NCBI GenBank assembly: GCA_963573315.1
Contig: OY752149.1
Span: 1,364,001 to 1,428,000, forward strand
Source of the DNA: Entomortierella parvispora
Taxonomy: Eukaryota; Mortierellomycota; Mortierellomycetes; Mortierellales; Mortierellaceae
Length of the DNA stretch: 64,000 nucleotides
Direction of reading: 5' to 3'
The translations under genes were made by a program, and so were the position numbers. Shown here piece after piece: positions 12,871-26,133 of this stretch (positions within the stretch are counted from its first letter, which is position 1; the number at the start of each line of letters is the position of its first letter). Under the pieces are notes generated by a model, which saw only the letters and a list, made by a program, of their open reading frames with translations, was not told the origin of the DNA and ran no database searches.

Positions 12871-15800
12871 ACATACCCTGTTATCATTGTTTTCGTTTTT
12901 AACAGCCCAGTCTTTCCCAACAGTAGGAAGCTGCGATCTAGAATCCCAAAAGAGGCAGCTCTAGGCTTCGATTTGCGTTATCTCCTCTTTCGTATGCCGA
13001 GAGGTGTGAGAAGACGGGGGAGGGGGGGATTTACCACCTCGATAAGCGCAATAATCCTTCGTCCTCCCCCTCCCCTTTTCATTCGCCACAAACGAAAGCT
13101 TCACTTCTCGAATTTTGCTGCTGACAGAGACTTGTACCGAACACCAACTGATCGCTTGACCTCAAAGGTCTCTGTGCCATACAGTACAAAAAAATAGAAA
13201 AAAGGATGAAATCAGCGGTCCAAAAACCAGAGGGCGATTGCCCTCCATGTACTCGTGTCTGTCGTTTTGCACCTCGGTTTTTGACACACAGGTGGCAGTA
13301 GGACAAATACTGACCGCAAAAAGATGAAGGAGGACCGTTTCAATCCGTGGACACTCTTGGACACGTCGTCCGATTTATGACTTGTATCACTGATGATCCT
13401 TCTGATATATGAAGTTATCTGAAACACAGTGTGGCGACTGCAGTATGATGGGGGACACAAGGGCCATGCAGGAGCTATTGCAGCAGGGAGGCCTGGCCAT
13501 AATCCGGTCTTTGGAGACGCGTCCGCTGCATGAAATCCCGAAATGCAAAGGTGGAGTAAACCGCGAGAGCCCATGCCTCGTTTCTCTCTTGCTCAAGAGC
13601 ACGTTTTCGCTGACAAAGGTTGGTACATTCAATTGTGTTGGCTATAGCGAAGCAGAGAGGAGGAGGGAAGTGGAGAGGGCGGCACCCCATGTTTTTTTTG
13701 CACATGCACATTCTGTTTCGCGTAAAACAGGAAATATTGTAAAGAAAAAGCGCGTTCTGAACTGTGGAGACATGAACCTTACTTTTTGAAAGAACATCAA
13801 AACGGAAAATCAACAATCGCGCTTTGTTCGCTACAGAAAATATAACCCAAAGACTGGATTGTCATCCAATCAATAAAATACGTAGCCCATGGAACCCAGT
13901 GTGCTGTAAACAAGGGGATGGAAGAGGATAGGGGCGAGGGGAGGGTCAGAGAAAAGCCGGGGTGCACACACACAGGAAACGGCAAACAGTCGGTCCGGCT
14001 AGAGTCGAAGCGAAGAGGCGAATAAAAAATGGAACGAGGGCTGAGTCCTGGGTTCGTTAACACCTTGAGGGTTGGATAGAAGGCCCGAGGAGAAGGACAA
14101 GACAGAGAGAGCAGGATGGGAGAATAGTTGTGTAAAGGAGACACAACTGGTCTAAGGGTCAAGTCGGTGGAACATATTCGGAGGAAAACAGTTCTTGGTA
14201 TGGATCAAAAGAAACTCCATTAACAAATGGAGGCGCACTCAGAGTCGAGGACGGCGCGCTCTTTCGAGAGGCTGGGTTGAGTCGGTGGATTTGAGAAGGC
14301 AAAGCTAGAGTTATCTTTCGGGTGTATCATGAAGCGCAGTCTCGACCCTTGTGGTCGAACAAGAAGGACGGAGACAGACTCTCTGTCGACTTCGGATGGA
14401 TAGTGGAGCCTCAATGGATCAAAACATTGGCGGACTTTACGAATGTAGGAGAGCGAGAGTGATGTCAAATGACAGAGTAAACCCAGAACAACAACTACCC
14501 AATGAAGGAGGTGCTTGGGCGCGGCACCCTGCATAGTTGCTGACAAGCTGTATTTTCTCTCCCTTGTTATTGTTGTTTGTGGTTGTGTTATTCAGCCTCT
14601 CGTGTTGCTGTCTCTGCTTCGATTACTCGTTCGTTAAGAAACAATTACAAGGCCGAGTATACAAACTTCACTATGATCGGTTTGAATCGACCAAGCTAGG
14701 CAGATGAGAAGGCAAAGGATGATTCTAAAAAAGATAAGGACTGGGTGTTGGCGAACTTGGACCAGTATGGAAACGATACAGACCCACAGCTAGTCATCAT
14801 ACTCATCTCACTGCTTCTCTCTGCCCAATCGTGGTTGAGCCTACATCCACTGAGGTGCTGCAACTGTTTGTATTCAAAAGGCTTCACTTTCAGAACCAAG
14901 GAGTGGAGGAGTTTGCCTCGATCAGTGGAGAGAGAAAAAGTGGGAAAGAGGCGGCCCATGGTAGTACAGCATATTGTTTGCACTACTCGACAGTAGTTTT
15001 GCTGACTTTCCGACTATTTTACAGTTCAGGATATGTGAGCATCAAAAATTCTTTGATGTGACGGACATAGTGCGCCCTGTGCTCACACCTCCCTCTTTTT
15101 CTGCTCTTTGTTTCCCTACTCTCCCTCCACATTGCCATTAGTCCCCACAACTCAAATCTCTACGGCGCAAAGTTGGCGTCCAATGTCCTGGGTCACCCAC
15201 ATCATTCGAGTCGGAATATGTAATTCCGTGTCACAAGGTCCTCGGATATTAATCTTGAGGATCATAGGTTCTTCCTGGAGATCTTTGCCCATTCAAAGGG
15301 GACAGCAATTGTTCCGCTTACAATTCACTTGGCCAGCGTATCCGCCTTGCTACTGCCTTCAGTGCTCAAAAGAGAAAAAAGGTTCGTCTGGGGCATGGAG
15401 CTTCTCAACTGTTTTTTTGTGTGTTGTGTGTTTTTGTTGTTTGTGTGCCCAATTTGAGCCCAAGGACGGAACAGCAAAGACAAAGAAGGACAAACAGTCA
15501 TTGTTTTCTTGTAGTGTTCTCTTAGCAAACCATTTCTTGTTTACGCAAGAGGATGGAGGATTCCACCTATTCCTCGTTCTCTCGTGGCCAAGGTCCCTCT
15601 TCTACACTGAATACAGCTTTGGCCTTTGTATGGTTGATCGGACGGCATTTGTAGACTAATAGAGGAACTGTGTGATCTTGAGACCTTTTTCAAACTTTGT
15701 TCTTCCACCATCCATGTCAAGCCCATCGTCGGTCCTTTTTTTTTTTTTTTTTTTTTTCAAATGTCATGCCACACTCAATGGACCATCTCCAATCACCAAC

Positions 15801-16031
15801 CATACAGACACGCGCGTGTTCAACGGTCGGGATGCAGGCCATAATCCCCCGCACTTAATCCTCGTTAATCAAGGAAGCTGGATAAGTGGGTTCTAGGCCG
15901 CTTTCCAAGAGTTTTTCCTCCCTGATTTTTGTATAAAAGGACACTTTGATCCCTCCAAGTTTTCCTCTTTTCCCCTTCATCATCTCAACTCTCCTTCTTG
16001 TCCGCCTTACTCAAGCCTCCCAATCTACACC
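12871..16031. other. Gene-poor region between the subtilisin and ML-domain genes
   Basis: About 3.1 kb with no gene I can support. A minus-strand frame at 14220-14546 (about 104 residues, hydrophobic start MQGAAPKHLLHWVVVVLG) might be a tiny secreted protein but has no recognisable domain. A run of about 21 T lies near 15738-15758. The right end holds the promoter of the ML-domain gene. Confidence 0.45.
15932..15938 (+). promoter_or_regulatory. TATA box of the ML-domain gene
   Basis: TATAAAA about 95 bp upstream of the ATG at 16032, followed by a C/T-rich stretch. This is a classic fungal strong-promoter layout. Confidence 0.7.
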
Positions 16032-16579
16032 ATGAAGTTCTTCGCCGCCGTCGCTGCCTTGGCCGTTGCCGTTGTCGCTAATGCCCAGTACACCTTCACC
16101 AACTGCGCCACTGGAGCCACTGACATGACCGTCACCGGCTTCACCTTGAACCCTTACCCTCTTTGCGTTGGCCAGAACGTGTGCGCCACCATCACTGGTT
16201 CCCTCTCCCAGCCCGTCACCTCTGGCGGCGCGTTGACAGTTATTGGACGCTACCTCAACAAGATTGTCTACTCTGACAGCTTGGACCTCTGCACCGTTCT
16301 CTCCTCCTCCGGTGTTCCTTGCCCTGTTGCTATCTCCGTCACCTCGGTCAATGCTTGCATCTTGGTGAAGTCCTCCGCTCCCGTCGGCGTAAGCTTTCTT
16401 CTTGTTTTCTCCATTCTTTTATGTCTGAGGCTGTTGTATCAGTCGACTAATCCCTTTTTTTCGCGTGATTCAAAAAAAAATAGATCCCCGTCGTTCTCAA
16501 CCTTCTTGCCATGAACGGTAACGGCCACGTGCTCTTTAACCAGTGCGCCACCGTCACCGCCGCCTCCTGCCCCGCCTAA
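16032..16579 (+). CDS. Small secreted ML-domain (NPC2-like) lipid-binding protein
   Basis: Exons 16032-16388 and 16484-16579 join to 150 residues. A clear signal peptide (MKFFAAVAALAVAVVANA) is followed by a Cys-rich beta protein: NCATGATDMTVTGFTLNPYP, LCVGQNVCATITGSL, DLCTVL, GVPCPV, NACILVK and, in exon 2, IPVVLNLLAMNGNGHVLFNQC. This pattern (CxGxxVxxTxxGxL then a D..DLC..l..gCP block) fits the MD-2-related lipid-recognition fold, as in fungal phosphatidylglycerol/phosphatidylinositol transfer proteins. Codons are strongly biased to C at third positions and the promoter has a good TATA box, so high expression is likely. Expected place: vacuole or outside the cell. Confidence 0.75.
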
Positions 16580-17816
16580 AGGATGAATGACAAAAGGACA
16601 TGTTTCCTTCTTTTTCTGGATGGTCCATTTTTTTTCCCACCAACTTCTCCCACTTTTCTCTCTCGCGGACTTTTATGGAAGGCGGGTTCCTGTCTCTTCC
16701 TTTTCGTAACTGTTTTCTTTGGTTTTTGTATCCAAATCGAAGGAACGCGTCAGATTTTGTATTTAAAAAAGTAAATAAAAAACACGATTTTTCTCACGAA
16801 TGAAGAGTTTCAGCCGTTGTCTTGTACCATGCTCCATCTGTCGTCATTTAGTCTTTTTCGTTTCTTTTTATTTTCTCGAATGCAAGTGTCAACTAGCATC
16901 GTTCATTGGCTCTTTTATCATAAGAAGGACTCAAACCTACTGACAGGCAGATAGATGTACCATTCACATGCAATTCGATGTAGAAGCGGCACCAAATCTC
17001 GCGTTTTTTTTCATTTTATTTTGGTGGCGTTATGGGGACGCGTCAGTATAGCGCGATCTGGCTTTCCTTCGCCTATGTAGGACCTCATTTTCTCTATTTC
17101 CGCTGTGCTCTAAACAGAAAACAAGAATTCAGTACTACCCGAAGGATGCTACTCTTCTTTTTACCCAAAACAAAAGCACAGGCAGGATGGCCTCTTCGTC
17201 TTGTGCAATTGTTGTCAAGTATGAAAACAAAAATGGAAATGTCTGTGTGAATGTTTTTTATTTTTTTTTCCTTCGTTCACTTTACGAGGAACAGATGGAT
17301 GGTTGAGCAAGTGGGCGGAGTGGAAAGGAAATGGGTGTTGGAGTGCGGGGGAAATACCTAGTGTAGAACTTCTCCCCAAAGAAAGCACAACAACAAACTG
17401 GTTCATTACACGAACAGGTCCCGACGCCCGTTATTACCCCTCGATCGCATATCCTACCAGGAGACGAGGCGCATCCAACCGCACTCAATACACTTGGACC
17501 TCTTCCCCACTTCAGACTTGTGGGGAAAAGAGACACAAACTTTTTTTGAACGTTACAGTTTGTTCCTGCCGTTTTGAGTCTTTGAAAAGAGTTTCGCGCG
17601 TAACGAGAAGATGGACGTTTGTTTATTTGTGAATCAAGATCCAAAAACGGATAGCTTTTTTTTTAGGGTATTACTGCTTTCCTTGTCGCTGTCATCAGCT
17701 TCGCCAGTATCAGGTTATCAGATTTGGCTCTTCTATCAAGGTAATACCGATTGACTCCCTGTGGGTACTCCCTCAAATGCCTGCTCGTCGTTCATGACCT
17801 AAGTTGATAAAAGAGA
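16580..17816. other. Intergenic region
   Basis: 3' flank of the ML-domain gene (T-rich, AATAAA-like aataaa near 16773) and 3' flank of dymeclin. No supported gene; short frames lack domains. Confidence 0.5.
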
Positions 17817-20800
17817 TTAGAATCGTACCCGTGTTTTGGATGTTCTTTTCGATACGTTGTAAATCCAACCTACAACTCTATAATCGTGCAAGATCTTTGC
17901 TTTTTCCTCGTCCCAATACACAAAGGTGTTTCGATAGAGTAATGACCAGACGTAAGGACAAAAGAACTCGTTCGACTGTTGTTCTTCTTCGTACTGAAAC
18001 TTGATGTCTGGAAAAGTCTTCATCAGATTAGGCGGCCATGTCCTGGAGGCGTTCTGGATCACGAGAGCGACCTCTTCCGGTGTTGGCGGGTTGATATTGG
18101 CCTCATTGACTTTTTGCTGGAAGTAATTGATGGCCTGTTCAATATTATGGATCAGATCCTTGAACTTGAGATCATTCCGAAAGGAAGCAAACATCTCATG
18201 TTTGTGAAGCAGAGAATAAACCAGCTGGGGGTTCGCTTTGAGTTTGTGCGTCAATGTGGAGTTGATGATTTCGAGTACCAGAATCACCATGTCTCCATAG
18301 ATAATCACGTCTGCATTCTAGATAAGAAGAGAAGAGAAGGAGGGTCTTAAGATATTGAATGAAGTTTTTTAAGAATGAAACAAATTTTAGCCCCTAGCTC
18401 ATCTCAACTTACGCTTTCCACTTCTTCATCCTGCTGGATTTGCTTTGCTACCAGCTTTTGGTATCTTCTAGCTACGATGTCCAAGAGCGTTACAAGTCTC
18501 TGCGACACGTAAGGGTGCATATCCTGCAACGAATTCGACATATTGGCGAGGATAGCAAGTGAGTTTGTATGAAAATAGACATCCTAGAAAATCGATAAAG
18601 AGTGCATCGCCGATGTCAGTAAAACACTCGCCTTACTGCGGCCTCCGTTGCGCGGATGAAGTTTTACCTTGTGCTGAGCCAAGTTATATTGAATTGTCCT
18701 GATGACAATTGCAGTAGCAAGGCCTCCTAACGAGATGGATTTCAATAACCTCTCCGTGAACCAGGGCTGATATGTCATAGTCTGAATAAAGACATGGATC
18801 TTGAGGTTAGAATGGCGAGGCAAATTCAAGTCAATCGAGCTTCCCGATCAGTTCCATCGACTTACAATTTTTTGGATGCTCTCGTTAAAAACATCATCTT
18901 GACTGAAGAGGAGAAGGATAACGAGGAGGACATAAACCTGAGAGTAATTTGTCTTTCCTTCGACACCCTCATATACCATTCTGAGGATTGGGAGATACTG
19001 TAAAGTTCAAAAGAGGAAAGTATTGCTGTCAATTGCAATGCTCCCAACACAGGCCGCCACGAGCTACGAAGAAAGCTCCCAATTACCAAAGTTTCGGGAT
19101 CTGTTCGAGAAAGGACATATGTTCGAAAGTAGGTGTTCTCAACCAGAAGTACGTGTAGTAATAAACACACCTCCTCGCAATGAATTTGTCTAAAAGCAAC
19201 AGGTGGTTTTGTTTAGCTACTGGATCCTGGCTTTCTGGTCTGCAGAATATCGAAAAAAGTCGCGTTGAAAGTCTCGATGTCCCTTACTGGCAAATAACAT
19301 GGAAGATTTTGCGAAACGAAGTAAAGATAGTCTCCTCCTTTTGGTCGTCCGCCATTGATCCTAGAAACAAACGTGATGAGAAACAGAACTAGACGTATTC
19401 CAATTCGAGCAGTCATCCAATCTACCTCGCTCGTCCCGGATGCTGCGGATAGATTTTTTGAAAGCATCTAACGATGGATCCGATTTTGCCTGTGATAGTA
19501 GAAGTAAAAGTACAAGCACACTCCGATCTGCGATTGGGTGAGCTTCGGACGAAATCGAGGACCCAGCCTTGGCAAACAAATAACTGTAGGCGCTGTAAAC
19601 AAGACTTCCTGTAAGTGGCGGGCTCGGTCGCTGGTCTGTGAAGTTCCATAAAAGTCGAAGCGTCAATTGGTCGGCGACATGGCTTGATTGACAGCGTGAA
19701 GGAGGCAAGGGGTATTAGTCGACATTTCTCGTACATGAACATTGTACTTGAAACGTGAATGAAAATATACCTAAATTTTTCGAGAACAAGATTCAAGAAA
19801 TAGTTCTTCTCGCTAGGCTCGGACGAAGTGAGCTGAAGCTGAGTCGAGGACATAACGATCATCAAGTTCAATGTTTCTTCATAAAACTCGTATGCAGAGG
19901 GCGATGACCTACCAAAAGGTAACAAACGCAATTAGTATATTATAAGGCATAGTTTCGGCTGCGTATGCGTCAAACTCCAGTTCGTACCCAGCGTCCAGGT
20001 TCAGGATGATCCCTATTACCCCTTGTATCAATTGTTCTCCATACGACCGCGGATCCTGCACTATTGACTGATCCACCCCTAGTTTACATCCTTTGAATGA
20101 TACTACGCCTCGAGCCTCCAGCTGGGCCTCTGCTGAGATATCTGAACCTACAGAAAAAACGTTGCTCACGTGAGTGATCTTGTCCCCTAAAGCCCAGCGG
20201 AATCAGGTCGCAATAACCACCACTCACCTTCGAATGAGGCAATCAAGTCTGTAGAGGATAAATGCGAAATGAAATGGTTGAGAAATACCCTGGTCAAAAA
20301 CATTGCGTTGTAGGCGTGGCTGGGCATATCGCTACGGGAGGTTCAATAAAGACGGTTAACATGTTGTTATGTGCCCATAGACTTGCCGAGATCTCTTACA
20401 GATATATGCATATGACAACATTTACCCTTTGTAGTCTTGTTCTTTGATGAGTTTGATCTGCGACAACAGCTGCAAGATCAAGGAATTGAAGTTTTGGGTC
20501 TGTGCATTGTTGGCCCCTGTTGATGACAAAAAGCGCGGGAAGGAGATGCAAAAATGTTAGACCACTGTCAGCCTATCCCCTACAACGCAACCTTTAGTAA
20601 CTTCTCGGGATCCTCACCAAACTCAATGGCCATGCATGTCGTTGCCATTTCGATGTCGTACGCGTCCTGGCTGCACAAACACGCGTCAATGAACGAGTGA
20701 TCAACTCCAGAATCAGTAACATTGCTTGACGCGATCTTAACACGCGTTTTCACAGTATTTTCAAGGGGGACAATTACCTGGAAGTAATACTGGGAAACTT

Positions 20801-21649
20801 TTGTGCACCAAGGATGGAGAACCAGCCGATCGTGTCAATCCTGCTAAGCACCCTGGATGAACAGAGGGTTTTGATGGCTACCTGCTGTGCCGGACCAAGA
20901 ATATGAATGCTGTCAAAATCCTTGACAGCTATGGGGTGTCTGTGCTCTAGTGCTGGCGACTTGGCTTGGACGCCAGCAGGAATGCTCGAGATCGAAGCGG
21001 AGGTGGGTAGGATTCCCGAGAAGGATGAGATCGAGAAGGATGGCGAGTGTTGACCAGAATGATACGCACTGTTGCCGTGCTCCGGGTCGTGGGAGACAAA
21101 GTCTGGTGCAAAGGTGTGGAAGCCTGATGAAGAGCTCCTGGCAGGGTTCGTAAGGGTGTTTGCGATCTGGCCAGTAGAAGGTATTTCTGGCGTGGGTGCC
21201 AAAATGGAGATTTGCCCGCCAAAATAGGAGCGACGCTTGTGGCCAGCGTTGGGGGCAGATCCAGTGCTGGGATTGGCGTAGATATTGCCGAGAGAGACCG
21301 AGTGACGGACAGGGGCAGCGGAGGCCGTCGTCGTCGCGTGTCCGATGGAGTAGCGATGGCTCGTATCGAGCAATGGGCGGCCGGTGTAGCTGTTAGTGTC
21401 GACGTGAGCGATGTCTGTGGCGATGGGCACGGGCGCGGAAATGTCCTGTCCTGGGTCAGGGCTGAGAGGCGCGACCGAAGTGCCAGGCGTCGAGGAGAGC
21501 TCTATGCGATGGAGGGGAAGGGTGGAGGAAATGTCGTGGGGTTGGTGATGAGCCTGGGCGATGGATGCAAGGGCAGGAGAAGATTGAGAAGAATGAGGAG
21601 GAGGAGGAGGGGAAGGAGATGCCCGTTCTGGGAGCGGATATGTCGTCAT
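17817..21649 (-). CDS. DYM: Dymeclin (Golgi-associated protein)
   Basis: Thirteen exons (21649-20778, 20670-20618, 20516-20426, 20331-20228, 20147-19988, 19908-19771, 19682-19426, 19360-19288, 19189-19087, 18997-18866, 18781-18668, 18583-18413, 18317-17817) join in frame to 922 residues. The body follows animal dymeclin closely: SHAYNAMFLTRVFL, VLLLLLSQAKSDPSLD, YFRTYVLSRTDPETL, YLPILRMVYEGVEGK, SLGGLATAIVIRTIQYNL, FHTNSLAILANMS, VLEIINSTLTHKL and, near the end, EEEQQSNEFFCPYVWSLLYR. Dymeclin is a peripheral Golgi protein needed for normal Golgi traffic in animals; it is missing from budding yeast. The first about 250 residues are a Ser/Pro/His-rich extension not found in animals, so the true start could be further in. 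Confidence 0.9.
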
Positions 21650-21898
21650 GTCAATGCAGGCGCTGCTGTCATGAGGAACAGAGGAGAGGATGAGAGGATG
21701 AGAGAATACGAGAGAGATGAAGGAACAGAAAGAAAAGACGCATCATCTCCATCTGTTCATCTCATCACGCTCCTCTTCGTTCCTTTGCAGGCTTGCGCCC
21801 ATTTGCATGCATCATTCCTTCTTTTCGCAGAGGCGCCGTGACTGCGTCCCACGGCATGCGCCACGTTTTTTCTTCTTGTCTGCACATTTTATTATATG

Positions 21899-24320
21899 TT
21901 AGAGTCGCGCCGCGGTAGCCTCTCCTTCCTCCTCTTCCTCCTCCCCAAGGCCAAAGATCAATGGGCTGCCTTCTAGATGAGATGGCGCAGTCGCACTCCT
22001 TTCTTCACGGCTGGACGCGTCGTTGACCCCAATTTCTTCAAGCTCGACCTGCTCGACCTGCTCCACGCGCAACTCTCTCGGCGGCCGCTCCTCAGTCTTC
22101 ATCGCGGACCGACCCGTCGATCTTTTACTCCGTTGCTCATGGACCGGCGACAGGTCTGCGCTGGCTCCTCTATGGTTGGATGCAGTTGCCAAAGCCATGT
22201 CTGCAATCTCCTTTGCTGCCAATCGTGCACTCTGCTTCATCTCGCGCAACTTCATAAAGTGATAGAAGCCAATTCCAGTAAGAGTGACAAAGAGTCCCAA
22301 GATATTGACGACAGTGAGGTGGTCATGGAAGACCAAAGAAGACACCACAATCGTGATCACCTCCTAGAATATTCAGATCAAGAAACATACACTGCCACTG
22401 TTAACAAACACATAATCATTGGCAAGTAGATCACAATCATACGTCGAATAATCATTCATCCTCTCTAGTACCTTGATAATTCCCAAGACAGAGAGAGAGA
22501 CGACGCTGGTCCTGGCAATCAAATTAAATTCGGCAAGGACCATGGCAAATGCAATGATGCCTCCAAAAAACAGTAGACCAAGCGTGCCGATTCCTGTGCC
22601 AAACGAGCTGAAAAATTCCGATCTGAAAATCGTTCCGTATCCTTCAAAGACCCCGGCCACCACGCACAGACATATGCCCATGATAGGCGACAAGAAAAAA
22701 ATAGTTGAAATTGGATTCGCCAGACTTCCTGCCTTCGTGTCTGTCCGCTCCAGAAGTAATTGAGTCAAGGACCATCTCAACCCTCCCAAAACAGACGCAA
22801 GCATCACCTGGATAAACCTAAGATCCAATACAAAACAAAAGTCGCCCTGTTAGCGTGCCGAATCATACTGCGGACGAAAATATCTCGGTATCAAAGCTCT
22901 TACCCGATGAGCACAAAATCGACTTCTGACATCACCATCATGAATAGACCCACACAAATAACTCCAATCACTCCTGCCAACGTCCACGTCGGCCGCTCCA
23001 ATTTGAAAGCAAACGCAAACATAAGCACAAAGGCCAAAGAGGACGACTTGCACATAGCTAATGCAGACAAAAAAAGGGTTCCGGTTAAGAGATGCTCTTC
23101 AATTGTAGAGGACTCCTTCCATTCCTGGTAACAGCTTTTCTCTTACTGTAAAACGCAAGAGTGATCGTCTTTAAGCTACTGTTGCTGAGTCCGACATCCA
23201 GTCCTGAAGCTACGGCACACGGCATGATTTTTGTGCTAGAAAAAGGGCCACTTGAAACGTTAATCATCCGATACAGTACTCCTGAAGTCCATACTCGGTC
23301 GACGACCCGTTCGCGAACAGTTCCATCAATGCACTGCCTTGGTATTTTCACTTACCCAAAATCCTTTGCGGATGGAGCCGACTTGGGCCGCAAACTCGGT
23401 AAAAGGACAAGAGTCAGAGACGAGAGCGCGAATTGGGCCACCATGTGGAGACACGTCGTGAATAATGGGAAGCGGAAGTTGTAGTGATTCGGGGAAAAGA
23501 GCCACTTGTTGTAGAAGGAGAGGGACGTCGAGCATCCATACCTACACGATCCCATATTCCTATCAGTTAGAAAAACTCGGGAAGCAATTGCGGGATGACA
23601 ACAAGCCTATTTTTTCTTGTGACGCAACATGCAAAGACCACCTTACCAGGCAAAGACGTAAAAGATGTTCCAGCACATGTTAACCCTCAACTGCCTCTTT
23701 GCAATCATTTTCTCATGCTCTGTAAGTGGTGCATCCGGACCATGACCCGGCGAAAAAGGCATGTGGGGTGCGTGGCGACGGCCTCGACGTTCGCGCCGTT
23801 TGGATCTGACAACATCTCTTTGGTCCTCGTGTTCCTCCTCCAGCATCCCTGGGTGCACTATTGACCTGCCACGGTCCGTCCGTGCGCTATCAATTGTTGT
23901 CATCGGAAGGGCATCATAGTCTTGATCGTCCTGTCGGCGGGCCTGAGCAAAGTCTAGGCCGATGGTCGTGCCGGTGCCCGTCTCGCCCACACGCATCCCC
24001 ATCCCCATCCCTCCCATCCGGGTGTTGCTGGAGGTCGCCAATAGTCTCTGGGTATCTTGCTCCTCGTAGCCGTCGTCGTACTCGTCATCGTTACCCTCGT
24101 CTGAATCGTAATCGCTGAAAGGCTGGTCGTAGTCAGAGTTGTTCCCTTCACCTGGGGTCTCCCACTCGATGCCATCGTTGCTGCTGTGGCTCTCTGAACT
24201 CGAGATGCTCGCGTCCCGACGGTGCCTATTCTTGCGTCCTGTTTCCCGAAACACCCTGTCGGGGGTCTCTTGCTGGCCAGGCTCGCCTTGCCATGATGAG
24301 CCCTGGAAGGACTCCGACAT
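21899..24320 (-). CDS. Nucleotide-sugar / triose-phosphate-type transporter, SLC35C2-like
   Basis: Exons 24320-23647, 23541-23356, 23235-23147, 23057-22904, 22817-22472 and 22363-21899 join in frame to 637 residues. A long soluble N-terminus (about 220 residues, Asp/Gly-rich with a MGMGMR stretch) leads to ten hydrophobic segments of the drug/metabolite transporter fold. Typical motifs are SLSFYNKWLF, CAVASGLDVGLSNSSLKTIT, FKLERPTWTLAGVIGVICVG, LGGLRWSLTQLLLER and SVLGIIKEVITIVVSS. The GLDVGLSN, RWSLTQLLL and KE(V/I)xT blocks point to the SLC35C2/YMD8 branch. It probably sits in the early secretory pathway; substrate unknown. The acidic, Glu-rich C-terminus (EEEEEGEA) is cytosolic. Confidence 0.88.
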
Positions 24321-24594
24321 GTTGCTGCTGGTGTTGTTTTGATGGGGATGCGATTAATCTATGAACAAGCTGTCGTCATGGGGAATGCGGCGCGGTGGGA
24401 ATAGTCTGTCGTTGGGCTGCCGGCTACGAGGATGGAAGGATGGAATGGGCGAAAGATGGAGGGAAGCAAAAGAACAATGATGGAGCATCTGTCGGAAGCT
24501 CACCGTGCAGAAGAACAGAAAAAAGAATAATTTTTGGCAGTAGATCCTTTTTCAAAAGAAAAAAATGTGAGATCGAATTTATTCTCGCCGTCAT

Positions 24595-26133
24595 CTAAAA
24601 CTTGAAGACGTTGTCGTTCGTCAGTCCGAGCTCGAGAAGTGCTCCACCAACATCGCCCTGCGTGTAGTTGGGGCCCTTGGGTCCACTGACGAACTTCATC
24701 ATGGCTACGTTGGAGAAACAGAAAATGTTAGCAAAAGAAAAGAGCTGGGTAAAAAAAGCGTCTCGGGCAAGAAAGAGCTCCAGGACTCTGTTGACAAAGG
24801 AATAAAACGAGATGAGCGTAGACTTACGAGGAGGTCCGCAGACAAAGACCTTGGAGTTGCCCTGACCGATCTCAGGGTTGTACTTTTTGATCAATTCAGC
24901 AGTGACGTAGCCAGTAGGCCCCTTCCAGCCATCGACGGGCTTGTCGACAACGTAGGTAACCTTGAAGCGGTCAGGGTGGTCCTTCGCAAAGGTATCCAAC
25001 TCTTCCTTAAGAATAATGTCCTCGGGAGTCACGTTAGCAAAAATGAGGTTGATTTTGGTCTTATCGGTCTTGTCCTTGAGAAGTGCTCCAAGAATTTGGA
25101 ACATGGGCGTGATGCCAGAGCCTCCAGCGATCAAGGTCACAGACTCATGCTGGTTGGCCTTGAGAGGATACTTTGAGATGGGGCCTATAAATTACAGCGG
25201 AATGTCAGTTACCCACTCAATTGATTCATCGACATAGTCATTGAGAAAAAGGTAGTAACTGACCCTTCACTGAGAGAGAATCGCCGGGCTTCATGTTGTG
25301 GATATGAGTCGACATGGGGCCATCTATTCAAGCATCGAAGATAAAATGACGACGCGTGGGTTGCTAAGACGAATGCTAGACCGGAAGGATGATTTACCGT
25401 GCCGTATGCCGCATATTGCGCCAAAATGATTTTTAATAAAACCGTGTGAACACAGAACGTACCCTCGTAATGTTTGATGACAAAGTCAAAGGAACCAGTG
25501 CGGTCAGCAGCAGACGTGGGAGTGTAAGGGCGGATCACGGGCTTGCCATCCTTATTGTCAAACTTGGTAACAACGCATGAGGCAACGTCAAGACCCAAGT
25601 TTTGACCATGCTCCAGTTCAAAGGTGAAGCGGCTAGTGTTGGGCGTCAGTTTTTGGACAGACTTCAGCTTGAAGTCAACGAACGCGTTTGGGTCCAAGGC
25701 CGAGGTAATTGGCTTCTTTGGAGCAGCTGTGAGGGTAGCAGTAGCCTTGGGATCGGCAGATGCACCTGTCAGTTTGTCACCGTAGTATGCATAGGCAGCT
25801 GCGTAGGTTCATAATGAAGGAATAGTATGAGAAAAATCTTCCCACAGTTTTCTCCGCACGATGGTTGTTATCAAAGCCAACAGCCATACCAGCAGCAGAA
25901 ATGCCCAATGGCAATCCGATGGTGAGGAGCTTGCTGTTTCCACCCGAGGGCTTGCTGGAGGTAGAGTAGGCGTGTCTCTATTGTGACAGGGGGTATTATT
26001 AATCAGCTGTTTTTGTCATTGGTCTTGATCTGCAATGACAGACCTCGAGTGAACAGAATGGGGGGGGATGAATAATACTCACGGGGGCAATGGAGCGGAC
26101 ACTGGCTCTGATGGGATTGATAACGCGAAGCAT
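24595..26133 (-). CDS. MCR1: NADH-cytochrome b5 reductase, mitochondrial type
   Basis: Exons 26133-26083, 25977-25890, 25798-25463, 25323-25264, 25184-24828 and 24704-24595 join in frame to 333 residues. The start MLRVINPIRASVRSIAP and RHAYSTSSK look like a mitochondrial presequence, followed by a hydrophobic anchor (LLTIGLPLGISAAG). FAD-binding RPYTPTS, the GSFDFVIKHYEGG-like turn with MSTHIHNMKPGDSL, NAD-binding GGSGITPMFQIL and CGPP near the end are all present. The enzyme passes electrons from NADH to cytochrome b5 or erythroascorbate systems, and the yeast form lies in the outer membrane and intermembrane space. The final residues KF instead of the common F-only end are close to family. 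Confidence 0.93.

Noticed and set aside
14220-14546. Minus-strand frame of about 104 residues with hydrophobic start
   Set aside because: Signal-like start is interesting, but there is no domain, promoter or homologue I recognise; left as unproven.
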